In this document: piece after piece, positions 16,859 to 26,055 of the stretch
Numbering within the stretch: position 1 is the first letter of the stretch
Layout of the letters: every line of letters begins with the position of its first letter
DNA from: an uncultured Eubacteriales bacterium
GTDB lineage: Bacteria > Bacillota > Clostridia > Saccharofermentanales > Saccharofermentanaceae
NCBI GenBank assembly: GCA_900314745.1
Contig: OMWK01000008.1
Location: forward strand, 85,795-149,794
DNA length: 64,000 nucleotides
Direction of reading: 5' to 3'
Notes under the pieces: model-generated
The model's database searches: none
What the model saw: the letters and a program-made list of their open reading frames with translations, nothing else
What the model was told of the DNA's origin: nothing
Program-made: the position numbers and the translations under genes

Positions 16859-17827
16859 TTATGAAGCCTGGTAGTAGAAGTCGTCGCCCGGCAAAGCTCC
16901 GCCTACAGCCTGAGGGTTTGCATCGTAAAGTGTCTGCAGATAGCCCTGAAGGTCAGTTCTCATCTGATCGCCTGTCACACAGACGATGTTGCAAAGAGGT
17001 ATAGCTCTCTGGGCAATCGGAGCGGCACCGACAATGCCTGCATCGACAACGAGCTGCGCTGTCTGCTCAACGTTGTTGTTTGCTTCGTCAACGCTTTCTC
17101 TGTGATCTTCGATGAAAGAAGCTACAGCCTCCGGGTGCTCCTCGGCAAATGCCGTTCTTACGACGGTAACGCCTGTAACGAGACGTGAATCTGATGTAAC
17201 GCCGCTCCACTCATCATCGAGTGAGAATGCGATGCCGAGACCTTCAACCTGAGCCATGGCTGCCGTGGCGGCAGGCTGGGGAAGGATGGCGATCTGATCG
17301 GGATTCTCCTGAAGCGATGCGATGACCTCAGCGCCTTCAGTCTTGAAGTCCAATGTGCAGTCCGTTATGCCGTACTGACCGAGAAGATAGTTAATGGCAT
17401 ATTCGGGTGTCGCGCCCTGACCTGTCGTGATGACAGTCCTTCCGGCGAGACTTCCTATGGACTGTATGGAAGAGTCTGTGCTTAAGCAGTAGAGAACACC
17501 GTATGTGTTGATGTCTATAACCTCTATGCCGCCTTCGGTCCTGTTATAGAGGACTGAAGCGAGATTTGCAGGAATAAGTGCGATATCGAGGTCGCCTGCG
17601 TTAAGTGCGGCTGCGATCTCGTCGGGCTGGGTTGCGACCGTGAACTCGTAGTTCGTATCATTCTCGGCGGTATCGACGTCGTTCATGAGATTTACGATAC
17701 CGATTGTTGTAGGGCCTGAGAGGGAACCTACGCGCACCTTGAGATCTTCAGGTTCCGGAGTGCTGCAGCCTGCGAGCATTCCGATGGCGATGACCGATGC
17801 GAGAACTGTGTTTACTAACTTCTTCAT
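16859..17827 (-). CDS. ABC importer substrate-binding lipoprotein (NMT1/SsuA-like)
   Basis: A 322-aa extracytoplasmic solute-binding protein with signal MKKLVNTVLASVIAIGMLAGC, lipobox LAGC and lipid-carrying C21. The mature chain follows the periplasmic-binding fold of the NMT1/ThiY/SsuA type: VRVGSLSGPTTIGIVNLM at the start, then LNAGDLDIALIPANLASVL and GRTVITTGQGATPEYAINYLL. It is first gene of a three-gene importer operon driven by the promoter at 17868-17896. Candidate ligands include sulfonates, pyrimidine or thiamine precursors, and the choice is open. Confidence 0.9.
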   Translation of the reverse strand: MKKLVNTVLASVIAIGMLAGCSTPEPEDLKVRVGSLSGPTTIGIVNLMNDVDTAENDTNYEFTVATQPDEIAAALNAGDLDIALIPANLASVLYNRTEGGIEVIDINTYGVLYCLSTDSSIQSIGSLAGRTVITTGQGATPEYAINYLLGQYGITDCTLDFKTEGAEVIASLQENPDQIAILPQPAATAAMAQVEGLGIAFSLDDEWSGVTSDSRLVTGVTVVRTAFAEEHPEAVASFIEDHRESVDEANNNVEQTAQLVVDAGIVGAAPIAQRAIPLCNIVCVTGDQMRTDLQGYLQTLYDANPQAVGGALPGDDFYYQAS

Positions 17828-17867
17828 TGTTGTTGCCTTTCTAACAGACAGTATTTTAACAATCGCG

Positions 17868-17896
17868 ATTATACAGCGTAAGGCGACCTATTACAA
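17868..17896 (-). promoter_or_regulatory. Promoter of the ABC importer operon
   Basis: Reading the reverse strand: TTGTAA (17896-17891), 17 bases, TATAAT (17873-17868). It lies back to back with the rpsU promoter, eight bases away, so the two may compete. Confidence 0.75.
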
Positions 17897-17903
17897 AGAA
17901 TAT

Positions 17904-17932
17904 TTGACGATTTCAAGAACAGCGATTATAAT
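17904..17932 (+). promoter_or_regulatory. Promoter of rpsU
   Basis: TTGACG (17904-17909), 17 bases, perfect TATAAT (17927-17932). The leader is under 40 bases and ends in the G-rich ribosome site AGAGGGGGGAG. Confidence 0.85.
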
Positions 17933-17976
17933 AAGCGAGTTGTTTAACAATCCTAGCACGAGAGGGGGGAGAAGAG

Positions 17977-18150
17977 ATGTCAGAGATCAGAGTTAAGGAA
18001 GGCGAGTCCCTTGACAGTGCACTGCGTCGTTTTAAGCGCTCCTGTGCCAGATCCGGTGTTCTTGCTGAAGTACGTAAGAGAGAGCACTACGAGAAGCCCT
18101 CTGTAAGACGTAAGAAGAAGTCTGAGGCTGCTCGTAAGAGAAAGCACTGA
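17977..18150 (+). CDS. rpsU: 30S ribosomal protein S21
   Basis: A 57-aa protein ([20 protein letters not shown], then a basic tail ending EAARKRKH) matching bS21 over its whole length. S21 binds the 30S platform near the mRNA Shine-Dalgarno helix. ATG 17977 follows a run of G residues with good spacing. It is monocistronic, with its own promoter (17904-17932) and a strong terminator at 18177-18208, which fits high expression. Confidence 0.96.
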   Translation: MSEIRVKEGESLDSALRRFKRSCARSGVLAEVRKREHYEKPSVRRKKKSEAARKRKH

Positions 18151-18176
18151 TAACTTACAATAGTTAAGGATCATGC

Positions 18177-18208
18177 GGCCCCCGGGATTTATTCTCGGGG
18201 GTCGTTTT
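18177..18208 (+). terminator. Terminator of rpsU
   Basis: GGCCCCCGGGA (18177-18187 region), loop TTTAT, then TCTCGGGGGTC with G-T pairs, followed by GTTTTATG. It lies 26 bases after the stop codon. Confidence 0.9.
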
Positions 18209-18251
18209 ATGTGTTACAATAATCCCAAATAAATAAGAGAGATTATATGTT

Positions 18252-20384
18252 ATGTTGCTTACGTCACAGAAGTGGCATTGCGGGATTGATGAGGAGTTCA
18301 CAAGCCCGGATGCCTTGTTTGAGGTACTATTAAAGAAACACGGGATCAATACCGAAGAAGAACGCCGGGACTTCCTTACAGAACAGGGTGCAACTCTTTA
18401 TGACCCGTTCCTGTTCAACGACATGAGGAAGGCCGTAGATCTTATATGCGATGCCATCTCCTCACATAAGAAGATCCTTGTCTACGGCGACTACGACTGC
18501 GACGGCGTTACCGCCACATCCATTCTCGTAAGATACTTCAGAAGCCATGACTGCGATGTCACCTACATCGTTCCTAACCGCGAGGAGCACGGCTACGGCC
18601 TTACAAGGAACATCCTCGAGGACGTTCTTCAGAAGGACCCTTATCTTGTTATCACGGTTGACTGCGGCATCACGAACATCGATACCGTGGCGGAGCTTAA
18701 GGAGAGGGGCATCAAGGTCATCGTCTCCGATCACCATAACGTTCAGGACGAGCTTCCCGCTGCAGATGCGGTAATATGCGCGAAGCGTAAGGACAACACA
18801 TATCCCTTCGTGGACCTGTGTGGTGCGGGAGTAGCTCTTAAGATAGTTCAGGCGATGGGAACCGACAGAAGATTCCCGGTCAATAAGGACGTATGGCGTC
18901 AGGCGATAGAACTCGCGGGCATCGCGACAATCGCGGACCTCGTGGGTGTCGTCGATGAGAACAGGACGATTATCAAGAAGGCATTCATCAGCATGAGGAA
19001 TCCTTCGAATCCCGGAATCAGGGCGATGAATGAGATCCTGCTGGAGAAGGGATCGCGTAAGCTCGACGAGACATTCATATCGTTTAATTTCGTACCCAGG
19101 GTAAATGCCGCGGGAAGGCTATACGATTCTTCGGAGGCGCTGAAGCTTTTCCTCGAGGACGATGAGGAAGAGGTTGTGAAGGCTGCCGAGGCTCTCGGAA
19201 GACAGAACGACGAGCGCAAGCAGATCGAGGCCGGCGTCTACGAGGAGGCCGTGAAGCAGATAGAGGACGAGAGAAGGCCGGACGAGTGGAGTCTCGCGAA
19301 CACGAAGGGGCCCATCGTGGCTTATGCAGGCAACTGGCATCAGGGCGTGCTCGGCATCGTTGCGGGAAGACTTGCCTCCACATTCAGGCGCTCGGCGATA
19401 GTGTTTACGACGGATTCCATAGACCCTTCGAATGTGAAGGGCTCGGGCAGGGCGTACGGGGAGTATGACCTTTTCGCCGCGCTGGGAAGGGTAAGTGACA
19501 AGATCATAAACTACGGCGGGCACAAGAAGGCTGCCGGCATCACACTTCGAAAGGCAGATCTTCTGGAGTTCATGAAGGCTCTTGAGGAGGACGCCAAGGA
19601 GCACCCTTGTGCTTCCGAGGGCGAGGATGAGCTCGAGATAACAGCCAAACTCGGCTTCAACATCATAGGCTTCGATACTTATGAGAAGATAAACTGCTTC
19701 AAGCCTTACGGTATCGGCAACAAGAAGCCCGTGTTCGAGACGGAGGAGCTTGTAGTCGTAAACGTCAACGACATGACCGAGGGCGCGCACATAAGGCTCG
19801 ATCTCGCACCCGCTGACGGCAGTACGGCAGAGACAATCTCCGCGGTGGGCTTCGGCATGGGCATATACACGAAGATACTTAAGCCCGGTGACGTGATAGA
19901 TATCGCGTACACGATGAACGAGTATACATACAAGGGGAAGACGTCCATAAGTCTTTACCTCGAGGACCTGAAGATAAGAAGTACCGGCGGGTTCCTGTGG
20001 GACAAGCCAGAGATTGCCGAGGACCTTTACAGGAGCGGCATGGAGCTCGAGCAGATTGCGAAGCTCGCGAAGACGACGCCTGCCGAAGGGCTCATACCGT
20101 CGAAGGTCGAGTACCTCGCTTGCTATCAGATCGCGAAGAACGTCTGCAACGGCGATACTTCCTATGCCGACACGCCTCTTCTGGCGCGTCTCATCACCGC
20201 TGAATCCGGTGTTAAAGTGACACCTTTTAAGGTCGCAAGAAGCCTGGAGGTATTCTCGGAAGCAAAACTGGTAAAATTAGGTGTATTATCTTCACTAAGG
20301 GTCTGCATAAGATTCCTGAAGACAGAGGGCAAGACGGATCTTAAGAAATCCGCCGTATATATGAGGCTTCTGGAGCATGGCTGA
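18252..20384 (+). CDS. recJ: Single-stranded-DNA-specific exonuclease RecJ
   Basis: A 710-aa DHH-family nuclease that degrades single-stranded DNA 5' to 3' in recombination and repair. Metal-binding motifs are D80-Y-D82-C-D84-G-V and SDHH with D160-H161-H162. The DHHA1 domain follows at ~350-450 (GRLASTFRRSAIVF, GSGRAYGEYDLFAALG, YGGHKKAAG), then the OB domain. The C-terminal ~130 residues (from YRSGMELEQIAKLAKTTPAEG) form an extension also found in Bacillota RecJ. ATG 18252 is used, though another ATG out of frame lies five bases before it. The ribosome site is weak (AAGAGAG). The last eight bases overlap relA. Confidence 0.95.
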   Translation: MLLTSQKWHCGIDEEFTSPDALFEVLLKKHGINTEEERRDFLTEQGATLYDPFLFNDMRKAVDLICDAISSHKKILVYGDYDCDGVTATSILVRYFRSHDCDVTYIVPNREEHGYGLTRNILEDVLQKDPYLVITVDCGITNIDTVAELKERGIKVIVSDHHNVQDELPAADAVICAKRKDNTYPFVDLCGAGVALKIVQAMGTDRRFPVNKDVWRQAIELAGIATIADLVGVVDENRTIIKKAFISMRNPSNPGIRAMNEILLEKGSRKLDETFISFNFVPRVNAAGRLYDSSEALKLFLEDDEEEVVKAAEALGRQNDERKQIEAGVYEEAVKQIEDERRPDEWSLANTKGPIVAYAGNWHQGVLGIVAGRLASTFRRSAIVFTTDSIDPSNVKGSGRAYGEYDLFAALGRVSDKIINYGGHKKAAGITLRKADLLEFMKALEEDAKEHPCASEGEDELEITAKLGFNIIGFDTYEKINCFKPYGIGNKKPVFETEELVVVNVNDMTEGAHIRLDLAPADGSTAETISAVGFGMGIYTKILKPGDVIDIAYTMNEYTYKGKTSISLYLEDLKIRSTGGFLWDKPEIAEDLYRSGMELEQIAKLAKTTPAEGLIPSKVEYLACYQIAKNVCNGDTSYADTPLLARLITAESGVKVTPFKVARSLEVFSEAKLVKLGVLSSLRVCIRFLKTEGKTDLKKSAVYMRLLEHG

Positions 20385-22830
20385 TGTAAACGACTTTGAT
20401 GAGCGCGCATATCTTCTGGACGAAGATATGGTACCCGAGATTCCTGATTACATTCAGGAGAAGTTTGAAGGCGTCATGGACATGTTCACGGCGTATGCTT
20501 CGAGGGCGCATCTTGAAGAGGGTGTGCTCGGCAAGGAGCAGGACCTCATAAGGCGCGCCTACATCTTCGCGTTTAAGGCACACCGCCATCAGAAGCGTAA
20601 GAACGGCGATTATTATATCGTTCATCCCATTGCAACGGCCGAGATACTCGCAGAACTCGAGGTCGATGCCGAATCACTCGCAGGTGCCCTTCTTCACGAT
20701 ACTATCGAGGATACGCCCGCTGATTCGGAGATGCTGAACGAGCTGTTCGGCTCCACCATCACTCTTCTTGTAGAAGGCGTTACCAAGCTCAATGAGATCT
20801 CCTCGCATTCGAAGGAGGAGATGCAGGCCGAGAATACACGTAAGATGCTCATCGCCATGACGAGAGATCCGAGAGTCATACTGATCAAGCTCGCGGACCG
20901 TCTCCACAACATGCGCACCATGCAGTACCAGACTCCCGCGAAGCAGGTCGAGAAGGCCCGTGAGACCCTCGATATCTACGCTCCTTTTGCCGAGAAGTTC
21001 GGCGTGTTCAAGATCAAGTGGGAGCTCGAGGATCTGTGCCTGAGGTATCTTGATAACGACGGTTACTACGAACTCGTCGGACTCATATCCTCGAAGAGGT
21101 CTGAGCGCGAGGCGTTCATGGCACACGTTGTATCCGAGATATCGGATAAGCTCAAGGACGACGGTATGGAGCATTACGATGTCGACGGAAGGCCGAAGCA
21201 CTTCTACAGCATCTATAAGAAGCTTCACGACAACAGACATAACGACATCAATCATATCTACGACATGTTCGCATGCAGGATCGTGGTCGACTCGATCTCC
21301 GACTGCTACAGGGCTCTTGGTATCGTGCACTCGATGTACGTGCCGCTCCCGGGAAGATTCAAGGACTACATCGCGAATCCTAAGGAGAACGGATACCAGT
21401 CACTGCACACGACCGTTAAGAGACCCGGAGGCAAGACCTTCGGCGAGACGACCTTCGAGGTGCAGATAAGAACCTACAGCATGCACATCGAGGCCGAGTA
21501 CGGAATCGCTGCGCACTGGCACTACAAGGAGGCCGGTAACTCCAAGGCCTTCAAGGAAGACATCTACGACGAGAAGATCAAGTGGGTAAGACAGTTCCTC
21601 GAGGCACAGAGGGATTCTGATGACCCGAAGGATTTCATGGAGCTTCTGAAGAACAACATCGTTCCGAACGAGGTATTCGTCTTCACGCCTAAGGGCAAGA
21701 TAGTAAGACTTCCCGCAGGCTCCTGTCCCATTGACTTCGCTTACGCCATCCACAGCGGCATCGGCAATCACATGCACGGCGCGAAGGTAAACGGCAGGAT
21801 CGTTCCGCTCTCGTATGTGCTTAAGTCCGGCGAGGAAGTCGAGATTATGTCTTCGGATAAGATCAAGGGTCCTTCGAGGGACTGGGTCAAGATCGTTAAG
21901 ACCGCGTCTGCAAGATCCAAGATCAACGCATGGTTCAAGAAACAGGACAGGGACGAGAATATCGAGGTCGGCAAGTCGAGACTTGACAGGGAGATCGAGA
22001 AGAACGGCTTCACGAATTCCCAGCTCATGATGGTCGACAAGGTCAAGATCGTCCTCGATAAGTTCTCATGCAATACGGTGGATGACCTCTACGCTGCGAT
22101 TGGTTACGGCTCCGTTCAGGTCGGCAAGGTGTTCGGAAGATTAAGGGATGAGTACATCAAGACCTTAAGCGAAGAGGAGCGTCTCGCGTTAGGCTACCGC
22201 ACGGCTTCCGACGGCCAGATAGTCTACTACATGCCTGATAAGCTCCCGGATGAACTCGGCAAGGGCGATGTGGTCAAGATGCCCCAGGTTCCGGATACCA
22301 AGACCCCGCGCAATAAGAATGGCCGTAAGAGAAGCAGCGACGACGGCATCATCATCGAGGGTATGGTTCATCCTCTGCTTCGTATCGCGAATTGCTGTCA
22401 TCCGGTTCCGGGGGACGATATCATAGGCTACGTTACCCAGAGTGAGGGCGTCACGGTGCATAAGACAACGTGCCCCAACATCGTACACATTAAGGAGTAC
22501 AAGGACCGCTCGGATAAGGACAGAAGGAAGTTCGAGAGACTGATCGGCGCGGTCTGGGATGACGGCAAGCCGGATAAGTCGTTCGGCTTCGCATCCAATA
22601 TCGTAATGCTCGCGCAGGAGTGTTCGCTGACTCTGCTTTTCGCAGATGTGTCTGCGATATTCAGTGACGAGCACGTGGATATCAAGGACATAAAGCAGCC
22701 GATGAAGATAAACGGCGGCACTTATACAGAGTTTGTTGTAACGGCTGTGTTCAGAAACAGGGAGCAGCTCGACAGGGTTGTGAAGAAGCTCAAGGAGTTA
22801 AGTTACGTAACGAACGTGTTCAGGAAATAA
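20377..22830 (+). CDS. relA: Bifunctional (p)ppGpp synthetase/hydrolase RelA/SpoT
   Basis: An 817-aa long Rel protein that makes and degrades the stringent-response alarmone. The HD hydrolase domain has LLHDTIEDTP with H107-D108 and LIKLADRLHNMRT. The synthetase domain has KHFYSIYKKLH, DMFACRIVV and GRFKDYIANPKENGYQSLHTT. A TGS domain follows (VFVFTPKGKIVRLPAGSCPIDFAY), then the zinc-finger/RIS region with NCCHPVPGDDIIG, and a C-terminal ACT domain. Since both catalytic centres look intact, it is probably the main Rel enzyme. It overlaps recJ by eight bases (ATG 20377), so recJ and rel are coupled. Confidence 0.96.
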   Translation: MADVNDFDERAYLLDEDMVPEIPDYIQEKFEGVMDMFTAYASRAHLEEGVLGKEQDLIRRAYIFAFKAHRHQKRKNGDYYIVHPIATAEILAELEVDAESLAGALLHDTIEDTPADSEMLNELFGSTITLLVEGVTKLNEISSHSKEEMQAENTRKMLIAMTRDPRVILIKLADRLHNMRTMQYQTPAKQVEKARETLDIYAPFAEKFGVFKIKWELEDLCLRYLDNDGYYELVGLISSKRSEREAFMAHVVSEISDKLKDDGMEHYDVDGRPKHFYSIYKKLHDNRHNDINHIYDMFACRIVVDSISDCYRALGIVHSMYVPLPGRFKDYIANPKENGYQSLHTTVKRPGGKTFGETTFEVQIRTYSMHIEAEYGIAAHWHYKEAGNSKAFKEDIYDEKIKWVRQFLEAQRDSDDPKDFMELLKNNIVPNEVFVFTPKGKIVRLPAGSCPIDFAYAIHSGIGNHMHGAKVNGRIVPLSYVLKSGEEVEIMSSDKIKGPSRDWVKIVKTASARSKINAWFKKQDRDENIEVGKSRLDREIEKNGFTNSQLMMVDKVKIVLDKFSCNTVDDLYAAIGYGSVQVGKVFGRLRDEYIKTLSEEERLALGYRTASDGQIVYYMPDKLPDELGKGDVVKMPQVPDTKTPRNKNGRKRSSDDGIIIEGMVHPLLRIANCCHPVPGDDIIGYVTQSEGVTVHKTTCPNIVHIKEYKDRSDKDRRKFERLIGAVWDDGKPDKSFGFASNIVMLAQECSLTLLFADVSAIFSDEHVDIKDIKQPMKINGGTYTEFVVTAVFRNREQLDRVVKKLKELSYVTNVFRK

Positions 22831-22836
22831 GACGTC

Positions 22837-22977
22837 TTATCCGAATATCTCGGAGATGAAGAAGATGTCGAGCAGAACGGTCAGGACCAGCACCATAGCA
22901 CAGATGACATAGATGGCGTATTTGCGCATCTTCTCATCCTTCGTTTTGCTTTTGATGTTGAAATCTTCCTGAGCCAT
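22837..22977 (-). CDS. 46-residue single-helix membrane protein
   Basis: A short reverse-strand frame encoding 46 residues: a charged N-terminus (MAQEDFNIKSKTKDEKMRKY) then a single hydrophobic helix ending FFISEIFG. Codons are those preferred by the neighbours (GAG, AAG, ATC, TTC, CTG), which argues that it is real. It fills most of the gap between relA and the SH3-3D gene and converges on relA with a six-base gap. TATAAT on the reverse strand (22989-22984) ends six bases before the ATG, and no ribosome site is seen, so a leaderless transcript is possible. No family is recognised. Confidence 0.6.
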   Translation of the reverse strand: MAQEDFNIKSKTKDEKMRKYAIYVICAMVLVLTVLLDIFFISEIFG

Positions 22978-23090
22978 AACACGATTATAGAGTCGCAGAT
23001 TATGACATGCTTTTCACGTATGTGACAATCAATTGACAAAAAACTCTGATACCGCGAAAGGCTGTTATTAAAGGTCTGTTCACACCTTTG

Positions 23091-23099
23091 TGGTATAAT
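23091..23099 (+). promoter_or_regulatory. Extended -10 promoter of the SH3-3D gene
   Basis: TGGTATAAT is a perfect extended -10 (TG, one base, TATAAT at 23094-23099). No convincing -35 is found at 16-18 bases. Transcription is predicted to start at about 23105-23107, on or next to the ATG at 23107, and no Shine-Dalgarno sequence is present. Confidence 0.6.
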
Positions 23100-23106
23100 T
23101 TATCGG

Positions 23107-24126
23107 ATGCGATTCATTGATTCGACATTGAAAGACAATCTGACACGTGACAGACTCAGAATGGGGGCGAGTATAGCCGCTATTATTGCGTTGAGCCTTC
23201 TCGTGTTCATAGGTGTCTATACATTGCTGGATTCGAAGGCGAGAGCGGACCGCGCGAGGCGTAATGCACAGGCCGATGTTCTTATGGAAGCGGTCGAGTC
23301 ATCGGAACAGGCAGCTCCTTCAGATGAGACTGTAACCGAATCAGATGCTTCGGAGACTACGGAGACTTCAGCGACGGAGCTTGCTCCGGTAATAGTCTCG
23401 GAGAGTGAAGAGAGTGCGGTACCGGGTGAGACTTCTGCTGATGTTTTATCTTCCGAAGCGACCGAGACTTCAACTGAGACGGCACCTGCCCCGACCGATC
23501 CTGACGCGGTCGAGGAGTTCTACACTTCGGTATATGCAGGAAGCGATATCAACTTAAGGTCCGGCCCCGGAACTGATTACGATGTCGTGAGGCTGATCCA
23601 CATGGGTGAGGGAATTGACGTAACCGGCCGCACGGCATCGGGCTGGTACAGGACATATAGCGGCAACTATGTTCTCATAAGCCTTACATCCGAGGAGCCC
23701 GTCGCGACTACGGCGGCAGCTACTACGGCCGCGCAGACCACTGCTGCGACTACTGCGGCGACGACACAGGGAAGACCCACGACTCCGGCGAACACCGAAT
23801 CCAATACCGCGGGAAGCGCGAGCACTGACGGCATGACTTATTACGGAACATGCCACATCACTTTCTACGGACCGCAGCCGCTGTCTGACGGTTCATGGAG
23901 CACCACGACTGCAACGGGCACTTCATGTTCCGAGGGAAGAACGGTGGCAGCCGACTGGGATATCTTCCCGGCAGGCACAACCATCTACATTCCGAATGAC
24001 CCTCTGGGCGGCGACGGATATTACACCGTCGAGGACATGGGACCCGGCGTCAGCGGAAACCACATTGATATATTTGCTAACGGAAGTCACACGGTAACTG
24101 ACTGCGAAGTATATATCGTAAACTGA
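23107..24126 (+). CDS. Cell-wall associated SH3-3D domain protein
   Basis: A 339-aa exported protein. Residues ~18-40 form a membrane helix or uncleaved signal (GASIAAIIALSLLVFIGVYTLL). Then come about 100 residues of Ser/Thr/Glu-rich linker, a bacterial SH3 domain (~140-197, INLRSGPGTDYDVVRLIHMG), a Thr/Ala-rich linker, and a C-terminal 3D (double-psi barrel) domain with the three aspartates in TVAADWDIFPAG, YTVEDMGPG and HIDIFA. 3D domains occur in lytic transglycosylase-like Rpf/YabE/YocH proteins, so peptidoglycan cleavage is likely but not certain. No ribosome site precedes the ATG. An alternative start at Met-19 would remove the charged N-terminus but also lacks a site. Confidence 0.85.
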   Translation: MRFIDSTLKDNLTRDRLRMGASIAAIIALSLLVFIGVYTLLDSKARADRARRNAQADVLMEAVESSEQAAPSDETVTESDASETTETSATELAPVIVSESEESAVPGETSADVLSSEATETSTETAPAPTDPDAVEEFYTSVYAGSDINLRSGPGTDYDVVRLIHMGEGIDVTGRTASGWYRTYSGNYVLISLTSEEPVATTAAATTAAQTTAATTAATTQGRPTTPANTESNTAGSASTDGMTYYGTCHITFYGPQPLSDGSWSTTTATGTSCSEGRTVAADWDIFPAGTTIYIPNDPLGGDGYYTVEDMGPGVSGNHIDIFANGSHTVTDCEVYIVN

Positions 24127-24144
24127 TTACAGAAGAGGAAAATA

Positions 24145-25995
24145 ATGAGCGAGAAAGCTAAAGAACAAAAGACACAGACTAAGAAAAAGAACGTAAAGAA
24201 TACACAGGCTAATGATGCCAAGAGCACTAAGTCATCCGGGAAGAGCAAATCCCGCAAGCAGAATAAGGAAGAGAAGCCCAAGAGGGTAAGAGCTCCCAAA
24301 CAGAAGAAGAAACTCAAGATAATCCCCCTTGGAGGACTTCTTGAGATCGGCAAGAACATGACCGCGATCGAGTACGGCAACGACATCATAGTTATCGATG
24401 TCGGAATGGCTTTCGGCGGTGATGACACACCGGGCGTTGACTGCGTCATCCAGGACTACACGTATATTAGAGAGAACGCGCACAAGCTGAGGGGCGTGCT
24501 CCTTACACACGGCCACGAGGATCACATCGGCGCACTGCCGTATTTCCTGCGTGAATTCAAGTGCCCCGTCTACGGCGGCAAGCTTACGATAGAACTTGTA
24601 AGGCACAAGCTCGAGGACAACGGCGTTAGCCTCAAGGGCATCGGCCTTAACGCATGCAAAAACGGCGACAGGGTCAAGCTCGGCAACGCTTTCCAGGCCG
24701 AGTTCATAAGGGTAAACCACAGCATTGCGGACAGCTACGCCCTGGCTATCAGGACTCCTGCGGGTGTGATCGTACATTCGGGAGACTTTAAGATCGACTA
24801 TACTCCGATCAACGGCAAGGTAATCGACCTGCAGCGCTTCGGCGAGATAGGACACGAGGGCGTGCTCTGCTTCATGTGTGAGAGCACGAACGTCGAGAAG
24901 GAGGGCTCATCCCCCTCCGAAAAGGATGTCGGAGAAGCCTTCCAGAACATCTTCAAGAAGACCGACGGCAGGATAATCGTCGCGACTTTCTCGAGCCATA
25001 TTCACAGGATGCAGCAGATATTCACGGCGGCCGAGATGAACGGCAGACACGTATGCCTGTGCGGACGCTCGATGGTCAACTGCTTCAATATTGCGAATTC
25101 CCTGGGCTACATAGACATGAAGCCCGATACGCTCATAGACATCGGTTCGATCAACAGATATCCCGACGACGAGATAGTCGTTCTCACCACGGGCTCACAG
25201 GCTGAGCCTACGAGTGCGCTGTCGAGGATGGCTTTTGCTTCGCATAAGGAAGTCGAGATCAGGGAAGGCGATACGGTCATCATATCGGCGCACCCGATCC
25301 CCGGTAACGAGAAGTCCATCTACAAGCTCATCGACGAGCTTCTTAAGAGAGGTGCGGACGTTATTTACGAGTCACTCGCCGAGGTCCATGTATCAGGACA
25401 CGCATACAGGAACGAGATAAGACTTCTCCATACGCTTCTTAAGCCGAAGTTCTTCATCCCGGTTCACGGTGAATACAGAATGCTCATAAGGCATGCGCAG
25501 CTCGCACAGAGCCTCGGAATGGATCCCGAGGACATCTTCGTTCTGCGTAACGGTGACGTCTTCGAGACCGACGGCGTAACGGCATCGGTCAACTCCGAAG
25601 TGCCCGCAGAGGCTATCCTTATCGACGGCTCGTCAGCTGCCGTTAAGGACGATCACGTTATGAGCGACAGAATTCACTTGGGAGACGACGGCTGCGTCGT
25701 CATCTCGGTTGCGATGGACGATGACAGCGGAGAACTCGCATGCATCCCCGTCGTTGATTCAATAGGATTCATCGTCGACGACGAGAAGGAGGAGCTCCAC
25801 GACGCTCTGTCGGCCAAGGTTGCCCAGGTTCTCTCGCCATCCGCGAGGAAGAACGAGCCCCTGGATGTGAAGATCGCATCGAGGTCCTTCCGGAACCAGA
25901 TAAGGGACTTCCTGTTTGAGAAGACGAGAAGAAGGCCGATGATATTGACGAACGTCTGTCATGTCGAGACTTCTAAGCGTTCCCGTAAGCGTTGA
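24145..25995 (+). CDS. rnj: Ribonuclease J
   Basis: A 616-aa metallo-beta-lactamase/beta-CASP RNase with endo- and 5'-exonuclease activity in mRNA decay and rRNA maturation. The zinc motif is H122-G-H124-E-D126-H127, followed by SGDFKIDYTP, the beta-CASP motifs (ATFSSHIHRMQQI, TTGSQAEPTSALSRMA, HVSGHAYRNEI) and KPKFFIPVHGEYRML. About 55 N-terminal residues are almost all Lys, Gln, Asn and Ser, a basic extension not needed for catalysis, perhaps for RNA binding. The gene starts 18 bases after the SH3-3D gene, with AGAGGAAA before the ATG. The proS promoter overlaps its stop codon. Confidence 0.95.
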   Translation: MSEKAKEQKTQTKKKNVKNTQANDAKSTKSSGKSKSRKQNKEEKPKRVRAPKQKKKLKIIPLGGLLEIGKNMTAIEYGNDIIVIDVGMAFGGDDTPGVDCVIQDYTYIRENAHKLRGVLLTHGHEDHIGALPYFLREFKCPVYGGKLTIELVRHKLEDNGVSLKGIGLNACKNGDRVKLGNAFQAEFIRVNHSIADSYALAIRTPAGVIVHSGDFKIDYTPINGKVIDLQRFGEIGHEGVLCFMCESTNVEKEGSSPSEKDVGEAFQNIFKKTDGRIIVATFSSHIHRMQQIFTAAEMNGRHVCLCGRSMVNCFNIANSLGYIDMKPDTLIDIGSINRYPDDEIVVLTTGSQAEPTSALSRMAFASHKEVEIREGDTVIISAHPIPGNEKSIYKLIDELLKRGADVIYESLAEVHVSGHAYRNEIRLLHTLLKPKFFIPVHGEYRMLIRHAQLAQSLGMDPEDIFVLRNGDVFETDGVTASVNSEVPAEAILIDGSSAAVKDDHVMSDRIHLGDDGCVVISVAMDDDSGELACIPVVDSIGFIVDDEKEELHDALSAKVAQVLSPSARKNEPLDVKIASRSFRNQIRDFLFEKTRRRPMILTNVCHVETSKRSRKR

Positions 25996-26020
25996 AAAAT
26001 AACGGGTGCGTCTATATAAT
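25992..26020 (+). promoter_or_regulatory. Promoter for proS
   Basis: TTGAAA (25992-25997), 17 bases, TATAAT (26015-26020). The -35 overlaps the rnj stop codon (25993-25995). The predicted leader is about 30 bases, with ACGAGGAG as the ribosome site, so there is no room for a T-box. Confidence 0.75.
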
Positions 26021-26055
26021 AAATAAATATTTATACGAGGAGCAATTCTTAGGTA

